In this document: positions 1 through 7,372 of the stretch, one piece after another
Position numbering within the stretch: the first letter of the stretch is position 1
Layout of the letters: each line of letters opens with the position of its first letter
Origin: Alphaproteobacteria bacterium
GTDB taxonomy: Bacteria > Pseudomonadota > Alphaproteobacteria > Rhodobacterales > Rhodobacteraceae
DNA length: 7,914 nucleotides
Assembly: GCA_030830465.1 (NCBI GenBank)
Contig: JAURMY010000217.1
Coordinates: forward strand, 1 to 7,914
Direction: 5' to 3'
Position numbers and translations under genes: made by a program
The notes under the pieces: model-generated
The model's input: the letters and a program-made list of their open reading frames with translations, nothing else
What the model was told of the DNA's origin: nothing
Database searches by the model: none

Positions 1-1
1 C

Positions 2-364
2 TGTCAGGAAGGCGAGGAACATTTCCTGCAATCCGCCGCCGCCTTGCTTGACAACGAAGCACAGGCCTTGGCCGAGGCGCTGGGCCGCGTGCCTGAAACC
101 CGGATGCTGTTGATGGCCGGGCTGATGCTGGCCGATAAGACCGCCGGTCTTGAGGAAGAACTTCGCGCAACCGAACGGCAACTGGCCGAGGCACAGGTGA
201 AACCGGCTATGACCGCACCCGTCCGGCCCGCCGAACCGGAGAAGGTTGAGGTTCGCGTCGAGGTTCCGGTCATGCCGGAAGGGGTGAACGAAGCGTTTCA
301 AACGATTGCTGAGCGGGCCGAAACCCTGGCCGCGCAGATCGAGGCGGATTTGGCCGCCGGCTGA
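2..364 (+). CDS. zapA: Cell division protein ZapA, 3' part (5' end cut by window edge)
   Basis: ZapA binds FtsZ at mid-cell and promotes bundling of FtsZ filaments in the divisome; it is a small cytoplasmic protein. The frame is open from base 2, with no start codon in the window, so the gene begins to the left; 120 residues are visible. The visible N-terminus (CQEGEEHFLQSAAALLD) and the following helix with RMLLMAGLMLADKT (about residues 34-47) match the end of the ZapA globular head and the start of its long dimerisation helix. A charged coiled-coil-like stretch (EEELRATERQLAEAQ, 51-65) follows. The last 55 residues are a Pro/Ala/Val/Glu-rich linker (about 66-92) and a final amphipathic helix. 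An internal TTG at base 44 is not the true start, because homologous sequence continues upstream of it. The TGA stop directly abuts the stop of the convergent SulP gene. Family assignment is by recognition of the conserved core. Confidence 0.85.
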   Translation, partial: CQEGEEHFLQSAAALLDNEAQALAEALGRVPETRMLLMAGLMLADKTAGLEEELRATERQLAEAQVKPAMTAPVRPAEPEKVEVRVEVPVMPEGVNEAFQTIAERAETLAAQIEADLAAG

Positions 365-1645
365 TCAGGCTTGCGGCGGCTCCCAGGGCTTTGGCTCCAG
401 CCGCCGCCGCGCCAACCGCAGCGCCAGACCGACCGAAACCCCCACCGCAATCGCGACCGTAAGATTGACCAATACGGTCAGGACCAGGGTCATCAGCAAC
501 AGCGCCAGATCGGACCTGCGGCCTTCTGCATAGCTGCGCCATTTGTGCGGTTCGCTCATGTTATATGCCGTCAGGATCAGCAGGGCCGCCATTGCCGGCA
601 TCGCCATGAAACTGGCCAGATGGGCGGCCAGCATCATGATCAACAGAATGACCAGCGCATGGATAAGACCGGCCACCGGCGTTTTCCCCCCCGCGCGCAC
701 ATTGGTCGCGGTTCGGGCAATTGCACCGGTCGCGGGCATGCCGCCGAACAGCGAAGACGCGATATTGGCCACGCCCTGTGCCACGACCTCGGCATTGGGC
801 CGGTAACTGCCGCCCGACATGCGATCAGCGACAAGCGCCGACAACAGGGATTCAACCCCGGCCAAAAAGGCGATCACAAAGGCCGATGGCAGCAAATCAG
901 CGATGGTCGCCAGGGAAATGTCGGGCACATGCGGCCAAGGCAACTGATGCGGCAGATCGCCAAACCGTGTGCCGATCGTGTCCACATCCAGCCCCGCCCA
1001 TGCCACCAGACCAGAGGTGATGGCAATCGCCACGATCAGCCCCGGAAATTTCGGAAACCCCCTGCGCAACACCACGATCAACACGGCGGTGACGAGGCCG
1101 GTCGCCAAAGCCGCCAGGCTCAGCCCGCCGCGCGCCCCCCAAAGTGCCGGAATTTTTTCCAGGAAATCCGCAGGCATATGGGCCACGGTTAATCCAAAAA
1201 AATCGCTGATCTGGCTGGTGGCGATGATGATGGCAATTCCAATGGTAAATCCGTTCACCACGGGTTCCGGCACATAAGCGATCAGCGCCCCCAGTCGCAG
1301 CCATCCGGCAATCAGCAAAATGATACCAGCCAGAAATGTGGCGATCACCAGGCCGTCATAGCCGTGCTGCTGAATGACCCCGAACACGACCACAATGAAG
1401 GCGCCCGTGGGGCCGCCGATCTGAACCCGGCTGCCGCCCAGGAGCGAGATGAAAAAACCGCCGATGATCGCAGTGACCAGCCCCGCCGCCGGGTCGGCAC
1501 CCGATGCAATCGCAATCGCAAGACTTAACGGAATGGCCACCAGCGCAACGGTGGTCCCGGCGAACAGGTCCGCCAGAAACAGCGCCTTTGAATAGCTGCG
1601 CATGGTTGTCAGGATTTTCGGTTTGAAAATATCGGGCTGGCCCAT
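365..1645 (-). CDS. SulP-family inorganic anion transporter lacking the STAS domain
   Basis: Inner-membrane transporter of the SulP/SLC26 family, whose members move sulfate, bicarbonate or dicarboxylates; the substrate here cannot be told. With the chosen start it has 426 residues. The N-terminal signature is present (KPKILTTMRSYS at 9-20, then FLADLFAGTTVALVAIPLS at 23-41), as are QIGGPTGAFIVVVFG (75-89), YVPEPVVNGFTIGIAIIIA (124-142) and the later block with GVESLLSALVADR (263-275) and FGGMPATGAIARTATN (300-315). About ten or more hydrophobic segments are visible. The chain stops just after the last membrane segment with a basic tail (LARRRLEPKPWEPPQA), so the cytoplasmic STAS domain usual in this family is absent. 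The ATG at 1645 is preferred because the family signature begins soon after it and GAGG lies 4 bases upstream. An upstream in-frame start at 1705 would add 20 unfamiliar residues, and a downstream ATG at 1603 has no ribosome site. It follows the RidA-like gene after 98 bases and may be a separate unit. Confidence 0.88.
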   Translation of the reverse strand: MGQPDIFKPKILTTMRSYSKALFLADLFAGTTVALVAIPLSLAIAIASGADPAAGLVTAIIGGFFISLLGGSRVQIGGPTGAFIVVVFGVIQQHGYDGLVIATFLAGIILLIAGWLRLGALIAYVPEPVVNGFTIGIAIIIATSQISDFFGLTVAHMPADFLEKIPALWGARGGLSLAALATGLVTAVLIVVLRRGFPKFPGLIVAIAITSGLVAWAGLDVDTIGTRFGDLPHQLPWPHVPDISLATIADLLPSAFVIAFLAGVESLLSALVADRMSGGSYRPNAEVVAQGVANIASSLFGGMPATGAIARTATNVRAGGKTPVAGLIHALVILLIMMLAAHLASFMAMPAMAALLILTAYNMSEPHKWRSYAEGRRSDLALLLMTLVLTVLVNLTVAIAVGVSVGLALRLARRRLEPKPWEPPQA

Positions 1646-1649
1646 ATGG

Positions 1650-1653
1650 CCTC
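1650..1653 (-). promoter_or_regulatory. Ribosome binding site for the SulP gene (start-deciding)
   Basis: The GAGG sequence lies 4 bases before the ATG at 1645. The spacing is short, but it is the best Shine-Dalgarno match among the candidate starts (1705, 1645, 1603), and the resulting N-terminus fits the family. Confidence 0.45.
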
Positions 1654-1709
1654 GGCTGAAAAGGGGTCTTGCCCACAGTAAGCGCCGAATTCCCACCCGG
1701 TGCAATTGG

Positions 1710-1738
1710 AATATACCTTTGGCCCTGCGACCTGTTGG
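1710..1738 (-). promoter_or_regulatory. Possible weak promoter for the SulP gene
   Basis: On the minus strand a TATATT box (1715-1710) is preceded, after 17 bases, by CCAACA (1738-1733), a three-of-six match to the -35 consensus. It would start transcription about 55-60 bases before the SulP ATG. The -35 match is poor, and a box like this can occur by chance, so this is a suggestion only. The rest of the 1646-1743 gap shows no convincing terminator. Confidence 0.2.
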
Positions 1739-1743
1739 CTTGT

Positions 1744-2157
1744 TCAGGGCTGCGGCAAAACGGCCGTGGCCTCAATCTCAACCTTGGCGCGGTCCTCGAT
1801 CAAGGCCACCACCTGTACCATCGCCATGGCCGGAAAATTCCGGCCCATATGTTTGCGATAAACCTGCCCCATCTCGGGCAGGCGGGCCAGATATTCGGCC
1901 TTGTCGGTGATGTACCAGGTCAGCCGCACCAGATGTTCGGGGCCGGCCCCGGCTTCGGCCAGAACCGCCACGATATTGGCCAGGGTCTGGTCCACCTGTC
2001 CGACGAAATCATCGGTTTCAAAGACCTGTTGGCCGTTCCAGCCGATGTGACCGCCCAGATAGATCTGACGGCCCTCAGCCGCCACGCCGTTGGCATAGCC
2101 TTTGGCGGGCTTCCAGTTTTTCGGGTTCAACAGGTCATGAACATAAGTCGCGGTCAT
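1744..2157 (-). CDS. RidA/YjgF/YER057c-family protein without the canonical arginine; candidate enamine/imine deaminase
   Basis: The 137-residue protein spans the whole RidA (YjgF/UK114) fold, a small trimeric cytoplasmic family that hydrolyses reactive enamines and imines and also includes 2-aminomuconate deaminases. Family marks are GRQIYLGGHIGW (29-40), the QVDQTLANIVAVLAEAGAG block (54-72), LVRLTWYITD (76-85) and the C-terminal KVEIEATAV (125-133). In classical RidA the motif PARS carries the substrate-binding arginine (Arg105 in E. coli numbering). Here it reads FPAMAMVQV (108-116), with Met111 at that position, so this is not a true RidA. The ATG at 2157 has a strong AGGGAG site 6 bases upstream and lies 10 bases after the thioesterase stop; a longer in-frame start at 2244 would run through the thioesterase gene and is rejected. 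As the last gene of the operon, it may release ammonia from an amino-CoA intermediate (inference). Confidence 0.87.
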   Translation of the reverse strand: MTATYVHDLLNPKNWKPAKGYANGVAAEGRQIYLGGHIGWNGQQVFETDDFVGQVDQTLANIVAVLAEAGAGPEHLVRLTWYITDKAEYLARLPEMGQVYRKHMGRNFPAMAMVQVVALIEDRAKVEIEATAVLPQP

Positions 2158-2163
2158 CGCGGG

Positions 2164-2169
2164 CTCCCT
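2164..2169 (-). promoter_or_regulatory. Ribosome binding site for the RidA-family gene (start-deciding)
   Basis: The AGGGAG sequence lies 6 bases before the ATG at 2157. It supports this start over the upstream in-frame start at 2244. It overlaps the stop codon of the preceding thioesterase gene (2168-2170). Confidence 0.75.
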
Positions 2170-2569
2170 AATTGGATTGCAGGCGCGCGCGCACCGCATC
2201 AGGCCAGGCGGTAGAACGGCGCGTTGCCAGATCGGTTTGCACAAGTGTGCTGGTAGAGGTCAGCCGGGGCGCGCCCTGACACCTGCACTGGATAATAAAG
2301 GTGACGCTGCTGGTGCCGGCACGCTCCACATGCACGTCAAAGGTCAAAAGGTCCTCCAGCGCGCTTGGTGCATGAAAATCAACCTTGATCGTCGCCGTCG
2401 GCACGCCGCGCCGGTCCACCGCATGCATCGGCCCGAACGGATAAGCCAGATGATCGCGGAAATACTCCTCGATCACCGAATTGATCATCTCAAAATATCG
2501 CGGATAAAACACGATCCCCGCCGGGTCACAGTGCTGAAACTCAACCAGTCGCGTTGTCGACCAGCTCAT
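2168..2569 (-). CDS. Acyl-CoA thioesterase, 4-hydroxybenzoyl-CoA thioesterase-type hotdog fold
   Basis: This small cytoplasmic hotdog-fold enzyme (133 residues) is expected to hydrolyse an aryl- or acyl-CoA thioester. The diagnostic motif [17 protein letters not shown] is at 11-27. Asp15 matches the catalytic aspartate of the Pseudomonas 4-hydroxybenzoyl-CoA thioesterase family, and the [13 protein letters not shown] pattern is typical. The later strands ([20 protein letters not shown], about 60-79) fit the fold. The ATG at 2569 overlaps the kynA stop as ATGA, with AGGA 7 bases upstream; an in-frame ATG at 2590, inside kynA, lacks these supports. In this operon it could release CoA from anthraniloyl-CoA or from a dead-end intermediate, protecting the CoA pool. 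The precise substrate is inference; the family is well supported. Confidence 0.87.
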   Translation of the reverse strand: MSWSTTRLVEFQHCDPAGIVFYPRYFEMINSVIEEYFRDHLAYPFGPMHAVDRRGVPTATIKVDFHAPSALEDLLTFDVHVERAGTSSVTFIIQCRCQGAPRLTSTSTLVQTDLATRRSTAWPDAVRARLQSN

Positions 2570-3402
2570 AACTCGGTCCTGACATGCCATAATTCGGGGA
2601 AAAGCTCGACTTCCAGCATCCGGCGCAAATAGGCCACACCCGAGGTGCCGCCGGTGCCGCGTTTGAACCCGATCACCCGTTCCACAGTGGTGACATGGTT
2701 GAACCGCCAGCGCCGGAAATAGTCTTCGAAATCCACCAGCTTTTCCGCCAGTTCGTACAGTTCCCAGTGGGTTTCCGGTTCCTGATAGACAATTTTCCAG
2801 GCCGCCATCACCCCGTCATCGGGCGTATGGGTGACGCTGGTATCGCTGTCCAGAACCGCCTGCGGCACCGGAATACCACGCCGCGCCAGCAGGCGCAGCG
2901 CTTCATCGTAAAGGCTGGGCCGGGCCAGTTCCGCCTTTAACAGGGCCAACGTTTCGGGCCGGTGTTCGTGCGGTTTCAACATCGCCGGATTGCGGTTGCC
3001 GATGGTGTATTCGATCAGCCGGTATTGATAGGACTGAAAACCCGAGCTTTGGCCCAGTTCGTCGCGGAAATGGGTATATTCCGAGGGCGTCATGGTGCGC
3101 AGCACGTCCCAGGCCGAATTCAGTTGTTCAAATATCCGCGCAACCCGGCTCAGCATCTTGAACGCCGCTTGCAGGTTGTCACTTTTGATCGCATTGCGCG
3201 CGGCCCCCACCTCGTGCAGGGCCAGCTTCATCCACAGTTCCGAGGTCTGATGCTGAATGATGAACAGCATCTCATCATGCGCAGAGGTACGTAAAGTTTG
3301 CGCGCTAAGAACTTGATCTAAATGCAGATAGTCTGAATAGGACATGCGTCCGTCAAACGACATCTGCGCGCCTTCGCGGGCGGGATCATAGGGGGTGGTC
3401 AT
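2566..3402 (-). CDS. kynA: Tryptophan 2,3-dioxygenase
   Basis: This haem enzyme (EC 1.13.11.11) adds O2 across the indole double bond of L-tryptophan to give N-formylkynurenine, the first step of the kynurenine pathway. It acts in the cytoplasm as a tetramer. Its 278 residues are normal for bacterial members. Visible marks are [18 protein letters not shown] (47-64), with His51 as the active-site histidine; [20 protein letters not shown] (109-128), with Tyr109 and Arg113 expected to bind the substrate carboxylate; and [20 protein letters not shown] (233-252), with His236 as the probable proximal haem ligand and Thr250 near the substrate ammonium. All these residues are intact. The ATG at 3402 overlaps the kynU stop as ATGA, with AGAGG about 9 bases upstream, so the two genes are probably translationally coupled. 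The next pathway enzyme, a kynurenine formamidase, is not encoded in this window. Confidence 0.97.
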   Translation of the reverse strand: MTTPYDPAREGAQMSFDGRMSYSDYLHLDQVLSAQTLRTSAHDEMLFIIQHQTSELWMKLALHEVGAARNAIKSDNLQAAFKMLSRVARIFEQLNSAWDVLRTMTPSEYTHFRDELGQSSGFQSYQYRLIEYTIGNRNPAMLKPHEHRPETLALLKAELARPSLYDEALRLLARRGIPVPQAVLDSDTSVTHTPDDGVMAAWKIVYQEPETHWELYELAEKLVDFEDYFRRWRFNHVTTVERVIGFKRGTGGTSGVAYLRRMLEVELFPELWHVRTEL

Positions 3403-4592
3403 GTGACGCGGCCTCTGATCTTATATTCCGGGCGGTCCCACAGGTTGTTTGTGATCACATCTGCAAAGATCTCGACCGCGCGGCTGACATCACCTTCATC
3501 TATGAACAAGGGCGTGAAACCAAACCGCATCACATCAGGCGCACGAAAATCGCCGATCACGCCCCGCGCCACCAATGCCTGCATGGCCGCAAAGCCTTCC
3601 TGAAACCGGAACGACACTTGCGAGCCGCGCGCGTCACCGTTGCGCGGGCTGTGCAAGGTTAGGCCCGGACAGGTCGCCTCAACCCCTGCGATAAATTGGT
3701 CACAAAGGGCGATCGACCGCGCCCGCACGTCATGCATTTCAACCATATCCCAGATATCCAGCGCCGATTCCAACGCCTTCAAGGCCAGCACCGGCGGCGT
3801 GCCGACGCGCATCCGCTCAATGCCTTTGCCGGGGCGATACTCCAGATCAAAGGCAAAGGGCGCTTCATGGCCCAGCCAGCCGGACAGGGCCGGACGTGCG
3901 GTTTCCGCCCATTTCGGGTTCACATACAAAAACGCCGGCGCGCCCGGGCCGCCATTCAGGTATTTATAGCTGCACCCGCAGGCGAAATCGGCCTTGCACC
4001 CGGCCAGATCAACGGGAATTGCCCCCGCCGAATGGGCCAGATCCCAAATTGTGATCACACCCCTGGCATGGGCTTGTTTGGTCAATGCCTTCATATCGTG
4101 TTTGCGTCCGGTGCGGTAATCGACCTCCGTCAGCATCAGAACCGCCAGTTCGTCCGTGATATTTTCCGAAACATCTTCGGGGTTTACGACGCGAAGCTCA
4201 TAATCCGGCCCCAGCGATTTCAACAGCCCCTGCGCCATATAAAGGTCTGACGGAAAGTTCCCGTTGTCCGACAGAACCACCCGGCGTTCCGGATTCAGTT
4301 CCAGCGCCGAGGCCAGCGCCTGATAGACCTTGATCGACAGGGTGTCGCCCATGATGACATGGCCCGGTTCCGCCCCGATCAGCCGCCCGATCCTGTCGCC
4401 GATCGTGGTCGACAGGTCCATCCAGCCGGCCTTGTTCCAGCCGGTGATCAACAGATCGCCCCACTGGTTCTGCATCATATCGCTCACATGGCCGGCGGCC
4501 GCTTTGGGCAATGGCCCCAGCGAATTGCCGTCCAGATAAATCATCCCGTCGGGCAGGTGGAACAAAGATTTGGTCTTTGCGAAATCGGACAT
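3399..4592 (-). CDS. kynU: Kynureninase
   Basis: This PLP enzyme (EC 3.7.1.3) cleaves L-kynurenine to anthranilate and L-alanine in the cytoplasm. With the chosen start it has 397 residues, slightly short of the usual roughly 415. It is a fold-type I aminotransferase-like chain. Visible marks are YLDGNSLGP (19-27), WGDLLITGW (44-52), [12 protein letters not shown] (82-93), NFPSDLYM (112-119), [11 protein letters not shown] (183-193), with Asp184 expected to pair with the PLP pyridine nitrogen, and [13 protein letters not shown] (207-219), with Lys210 as the Schiff-base lysine. The block [20 protein letters not shown] is also typical. The ATG at 4592 is chosen because AAGGGA lies 7 bases upstream; a TTG two codons earlier would sit almost on top of that site. 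Only two bases separate it from the ligase stop. Its anthranilate product is the substrate of the ligase encoded just upstream. Confidence 0.96.
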   Translation of the reverse strand: MSDFAKTKSLFHLPDGMIYLDGNSLGPLPKAAAGHVSDMMQNQWGDLLITGWNKAGWMDLSTTIGDRIGRLIGAEPGHVIMGDTLSIKVYQALASALELNPERRVVLSDNGNFPSDLYMAQGLLKSLGPDYELRVVNPEDVSENITDELAVLMLTEVDYRTGRKHDMKALTKQAHARGVITIWDLAHSAGAIPVDLAGCKADFACGCSYKYLNGGPGAPAFLYVNPKWAETARPALSGWLGHEAPFAFDLEYRPGKGIERMRVGTPPVLALKALESALDIWDMVEMHDVRARSIALCDQFIAGVEATCPGLTLHSPRNGDARGSQVSFRFQEGFAAMQALVARGVIGDFRAPDVMRFGFTPLFIDEGDVSRAVEIFADVITNNLWDRPEYKIRGRVT

Positions 4593-4594
4593 GG

Positions 4595-6229
4595 TCAATT
4601 CCCTTCTTTCAGGCGGAACCGCTGGACCTTGCCGGTCTGGGTTTTTGGCAAAGCGTCGATGAACACCACCGAGCGCGGATATTTATAAGGCGCGATCCTG
4701 GCCTTCACATGGTCCTGCAAGGCTTTCACGGTCACGTCATCCCGCGCAACGCCGGCTTCCAGAACCACATGGGCCTGAACGATGAACCCCCGGTCGGGAT
4801 CAGGCGCGCCGATCACGCCGCATTCCACCACGAAAGGATGCGACAGCAGGGCCGCTTCGACCTCCGGCCCGGCGATATTGTATCCGGACGAGATGATCAT
4901 GTCGTCGTTGCGGGCGGCAAAGTGGAAATATCCTTCGGCGTCGCGCATGAAGGTGTCGCCGGTGATGTTCCAGCCGTCCCGCACATAAACCTTTTGCCGT
5001 TCATCGTTCAGATAGCGACAGCCCGTCGGCCCGCGCACCGCCAGCCGCCCCGGTTCGCCGTCAGGCACATCGTTCATGTCGCCATCCACGATCCGCGCCT
5101 CATATCCGGCGACCGGCTTGCCGGTGCAGGCGGCCTTGCTGTCGCCAAAGCGGTTGGAAATGAAAATATGCAGCATCTCGGTCGCGCCGATCCCGTCCAG
5201 CATCGGCTTGCCGGTCTTGGCCAGCCACTCGTCATAGACCGGGGCGGGCAGGGTCTCGCCCGCCGACACAGCGCAGCGCAGACTGGACAAATCGGCACCT
5301 TCATCCATCGCCCGCATCATCACGCGATAAGCGGTGGGTGCCGTGAAACAGATCGTCGCCTTGTATTTCTCAATGATTTCAATCATGTTTGGCGGGCTTG
5401 CGGTTTCCAGCAACGTCGCGGTCGCGCCGAAACGCAGCGGAAACACCGCCAGACCGCCCAGCCCAAAGGTAAAGGCCAAGGGCGGCGAGCCGACGAATAT
5501 ATCCTCGGGCGTGACGCCCAGAACCTCTTGGGCATAGCCGTCCGCGATGATCAGCAAATCGCGGTGAAAATGCATCGTGGCCTTCGGCTTGCCGGTGGTG
5601 CCTGACGTAAAGCCCAGCAGGGCCACGTCGTCGCGCCCGGTGCGCACCGCCTGATATTTCACCGATTTCGACAGGGCCATACGATCCAGTTCCGCGTCGT
5701 GATTGGCGGTGCCGTCAAAGCTGACAATGGTTTTCAGGAATTTTGAGGTTTTGCCGCAGGCGACGATTTCATCCATCATCCGGCTGTCGCACAGGGCGAA
5801 TTTGATTTCCGCCATATCGACGATCTGGCTCAACTCGCCTGCGCGCAACATCGGCATGGTGTTCACCACCACCGCCCCCGCCTTGGTCGCCGCCAGCCAG
5901 CAGGCCACCATCGCCGGGTTGTTGGCCGACCGGATCAGCACCCGGTTGCCGGGCTTCACGCCGTAATCCTCGGCAAGGGCATGGGCCAGTTTGTTGGTCC
6001 AGTCCGACAGTTCCTTATAGGTGCGCACCCGGCCGTTTCCGATCAGCGCGGTGTTGTCGCCAAAGCCTTTTTCGACCATGGCATCGGTCAGTGCGACACC
6101 GATATTCAGGTAATCCGGATAGGGAAAATCCTCCAGCAGGAAATCGGGCCATTGATCCGCGGGCGGCAGATTGTCCCGCGCGAAAGTGTCCACATGGCCC
6201 GACGGCCCCAGATGCAGTTTGCGTGTCAT
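4595..6229 (-). CDS. abmG: 2-aminobenzoate (anthranilate)-CoA ligase
   Basis: This AMP-forming acyl-CoA synthetase (ANL superfamily, 544 residues) is expected to activate anthranilate to 2-aminobenzoyl-CoA with ATP and CoA in the cytoplasm. ANL motifs in order are the phosphate loop GFTSGTTGKPKAT (206-218), DGIGATEM (345-352), DGWNITGDTF (418-427), the hinge region RNDDMIISSGYNIAGPEVE (440-458) and the C-terminal PKTQTGKVQR (528-537), with Lys534 as the adenylation lysine. All are intact. The N-terminal HVDTFARDNLPPADQWPDF (12-30) is typical of the 2-aminobenzoate-CoA ligase branch as I recall it, and kynureninase encoded directly downstream supports anthranilate over benzoate. The ATG at 6229 follows the acyl-CoA dehydrogenase stop with no gap and has GGGAGGG 6 bases upstream. 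The symbol follows the Azoarcus evansii anthranilate cluster from memory. Exact aryl specificity is not proved by sequence. Confidence 0.88.
   Translation of the reverse strand: MTRKLHLGPSGHVDTFARDNLPPADQWPDFLLEDFPYPDYLNIGVALTDAMVEKGFGDNTALIGNGRVRTYKELSDWTNKLAHALAEDYGVKPGNRVLIRSANNPAMVACWLAATKAGAVVVNTMPMLRAGELSQIVDMAEIKFALCDSRMMDEIVACGKTSKFLKTIVSFDGTANHDAELDRMALSKSVKYQAVRTGRDDVALLGFTSGTTGKPKATMHFHRDLLIIADGYAQEVLGVTPEDIFVGSPPLAFTFGLGGLAVFPLRFGATATLLETASPPNMIEIIEKYKATICFTAPTAYRVMMRAMDEGADLSSLRCAVSAGETLPAPVYDEWLAKTGKPMLDGIGATEMLHIFISNRFGDSKAACTGKPVAGYEARIVDGDMNDVPDGEPGRLAVRGPTGCRYLNDERQKVYVRDGWNITGDTFMRDAEGYFHFAARNDDMIISSGYNIAGPEVEAALLSHPFVVECGVIGAPDPDRGFIVQAHVVLEAGVARDDVTVKALQDHVKARIAPYKYPRSVVFIDALPKTQTGKVQRFRLKEGN
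4600..4605 (-). promoter_or_regulatory. Ribosome binding site for kynU (start-deciding)
   Basis: The AAGGGA sequence lies 7 bases before the ATG at 4592 and inside the last codons of the upstream ligase gene. It decides in favour of this ATG over the TTG at 4598, which overlaps the ligase stop but would leave almost no spacing. Confidence 0.7.
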
Positions 6230-7372
6230 TCACATCCCTCCCAGAACTTGCCGTGCGATAATGACTTTTTGCACGTCAGACGCGCCCTCATAAATCCTCA
6301 GCGCCCGGATCTCGCGGTATAGGCTTTCGACGACAACGCCTTTGCGCACCCCGTCGCCGCCATGGATTTGCACCGCTTTATCAATCACTTGTTGCGCCTT
6401 GTCGGTGGCATAAAGCTTGGCCATCGCAGCCTCGCGGCTGATGCGCGTCGCGCCCATGTCCTTGGTCCAGGCGGCGCGATAGATCAGCAGGGCCGCCGCA
6501 TCAATATCCAGCGCCATGTCCGCGATATGGCCCTGAACCATCTGCAATTCGGCCAAAGGCGCGCCCTGCACCTTGCGTGTGGTGGCCCGTTTCAGGGTTT
6601 CTTCCAGCGCGCGGCGGGCAAAGCCAAGCGCTGCCGCCCCGACGGTCGACCGGAACACATCCAGAACCGCCATCGAGATGCGAAAACCGGCGCCGCTGTC
6701 GCCGATACGGGCCGTTTCCGGCAGGCGCAAATCGGTGAATTTCAGCCGCGCCAATGGATGCGGCGCGATGGTTTCCAGCCGTTCCTCAACCGAAAACCCC
6801 GGCGTGTCGGCGGGCACCAAAAAGGCCGACAGGCCCTTGGCCCCGGCTGCCTCACCGGTGCGCGCAAAGACCACATAAACATCCGCGATGCCGCCGTTGG
6901 AAATCCAGGTCTTTTCGCCGTTCAAGATATACTCAGTGCCTACCTTGCGAGCCTCGGTGGCGATATTGGCCACGTCCGAGCCCGAGGCCGGTTCGGTCAG
7001 CGCAAAGGCCGACAGGGCCAGTCCGGCGCGGGTTCTTTCCAGCCATTTTTGTTGATCGGCTGAGCCAAACAAAGACACAGCCCCCATGCCAAGCCCTTGC
7101 ATAGCAAAGGAAAAGTCTGCCAGCCCGTCATGCCGCGCCAGGGTTTCCCGGATCAGGCACAGCGACCGCACGTCAAGGTTCTCACCCGCTGCGGCACCGG
7201 AATGCCGCAGGATACCGGCCTTGCCCATAGCCGCAACAAGATCGCGACAGGCCGCGTCCACATCGCCATGGTCAACCGGCAGATTGGCCGCGCACCAGCT
7301 TTCCAGAAACCCGGACAGGTCACGGTGGCGGTCTTCAAAAAACGGCCAGTTCAGGAAGGTTTTGTCTGCCAT
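6230..7372 (-). CDS. Acyl-CoA dehydrogenase family protein
   Basis: This FAD-dependent acyl-CoA dehydrogenase of 380 residues, the usual length, removes alpha-beta hydrogens from an acyl-CoA and passes electrons to electron-transfer flavoprotein. Visible marks are [16 protein letters not shown] (124-139), [19 protein letters not shown] (154-172), QIHGGDGV (335-342) and the C-terminal [20 protein letters not shown] (359-378), where Glu362 sits at the catalytic-base position of medium-chain enzymes. The ATG at 7372 overlaps the crotonase stop by one base (TGATG), with GGGGA just upstream. A longer in-frame start at 7504 only reads the crotonase gene in the wrong frame. Placement before the anthranilate-CoA ligase suggests a substrate derived from the reduced amino-ring CoA ester rather than ordinary fatty acids (inference). 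The glutaryl-CoA dehydrogenase branch is a possible relative but is not established here. Confidence 0.93.
   Translation of the reverse strand: MADKTFLNWPFFEDRHRDLSGFLESWCAANLPVDHGDVDAACRDLVAAMGKAGILRHSGAAAGENLDVRSLCLIRETLARHDGLADFSFAMQGLGMGAVSLFGSADQQKWLERTRAGLALSAFALTEPASGSDVANIATEARKVGTEYILNGEKTWISNGGIADVYVVFARTGEAAGAKGLSAFLVPADTPGFSVEERLETIAPHPLARLKFTDLRLPETARIGDSGAGFRISMAVLDVFRSTVGAAALGFARRALEETLKRATTRKVQGAPLAELQMVQGHIADMALDIDAAALLIYRAAWTKDMGATRISREAAMAKLYATDKAQQVIDKAVQIHGGDGVRKGVVVESLYREIRALRIYEGASDVQKVIIARQVLGGM
6236..6242 (-). promoter_or_regulatory. Ribosome binding site for the anthranilate-CoA ligase gene
   Basis: The purine run GGGAGGG lies 6 bases before the ATG at 6229, inside the last codons of the acyl-CoA dehydrogenase gene. 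It is the strongest Shine-Dalgarno match in the operon, so the ligase may be translated efficiently in its own right. Confidence 0.75.

Noticed and set aside
371..1192. Plus-strand open frame of 273 codons opposite the SulP gene
   Set aside because: Its low-complexity Arg/Gln/His/Pro translation mirrors the codon bias of the transporter gene; no domain, and no convincing ribosome site.
1655..1673. Possible terminator hairpin (GGG, 5-base loop, CCC, then a short T run) on the minus strand upstream of the SulP gene
   Set aside because: The stem is only three base pairs and the T run is four bases, far too weak to call a terminator; it also lies just upstream of the SulP start.
1646..1743. Possible small RNA or riboswitch in the 98-base gap between the RidA-like and SulP genes
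   Set aside because: No extended stems or conserved motif could be found by eye, and the gap is short for a structured leader.
2158..2244. Upstream extension of the RidA-like protein (29 extra residues)
   Set aside because: It overlaps the thioesterase gene and resembles no family sequence; the ATG at 2157 has AGGGAG at good spacing.
4511..5605. Long plus-strand open frame of 364 codons opposite the ligase gene
   Set aside because: It is antisense to a gene with full family motifs, its translation is rich in Arg/His/Gly/Gln with no recognisable domain, and such frames are common opposite high-GC genes.
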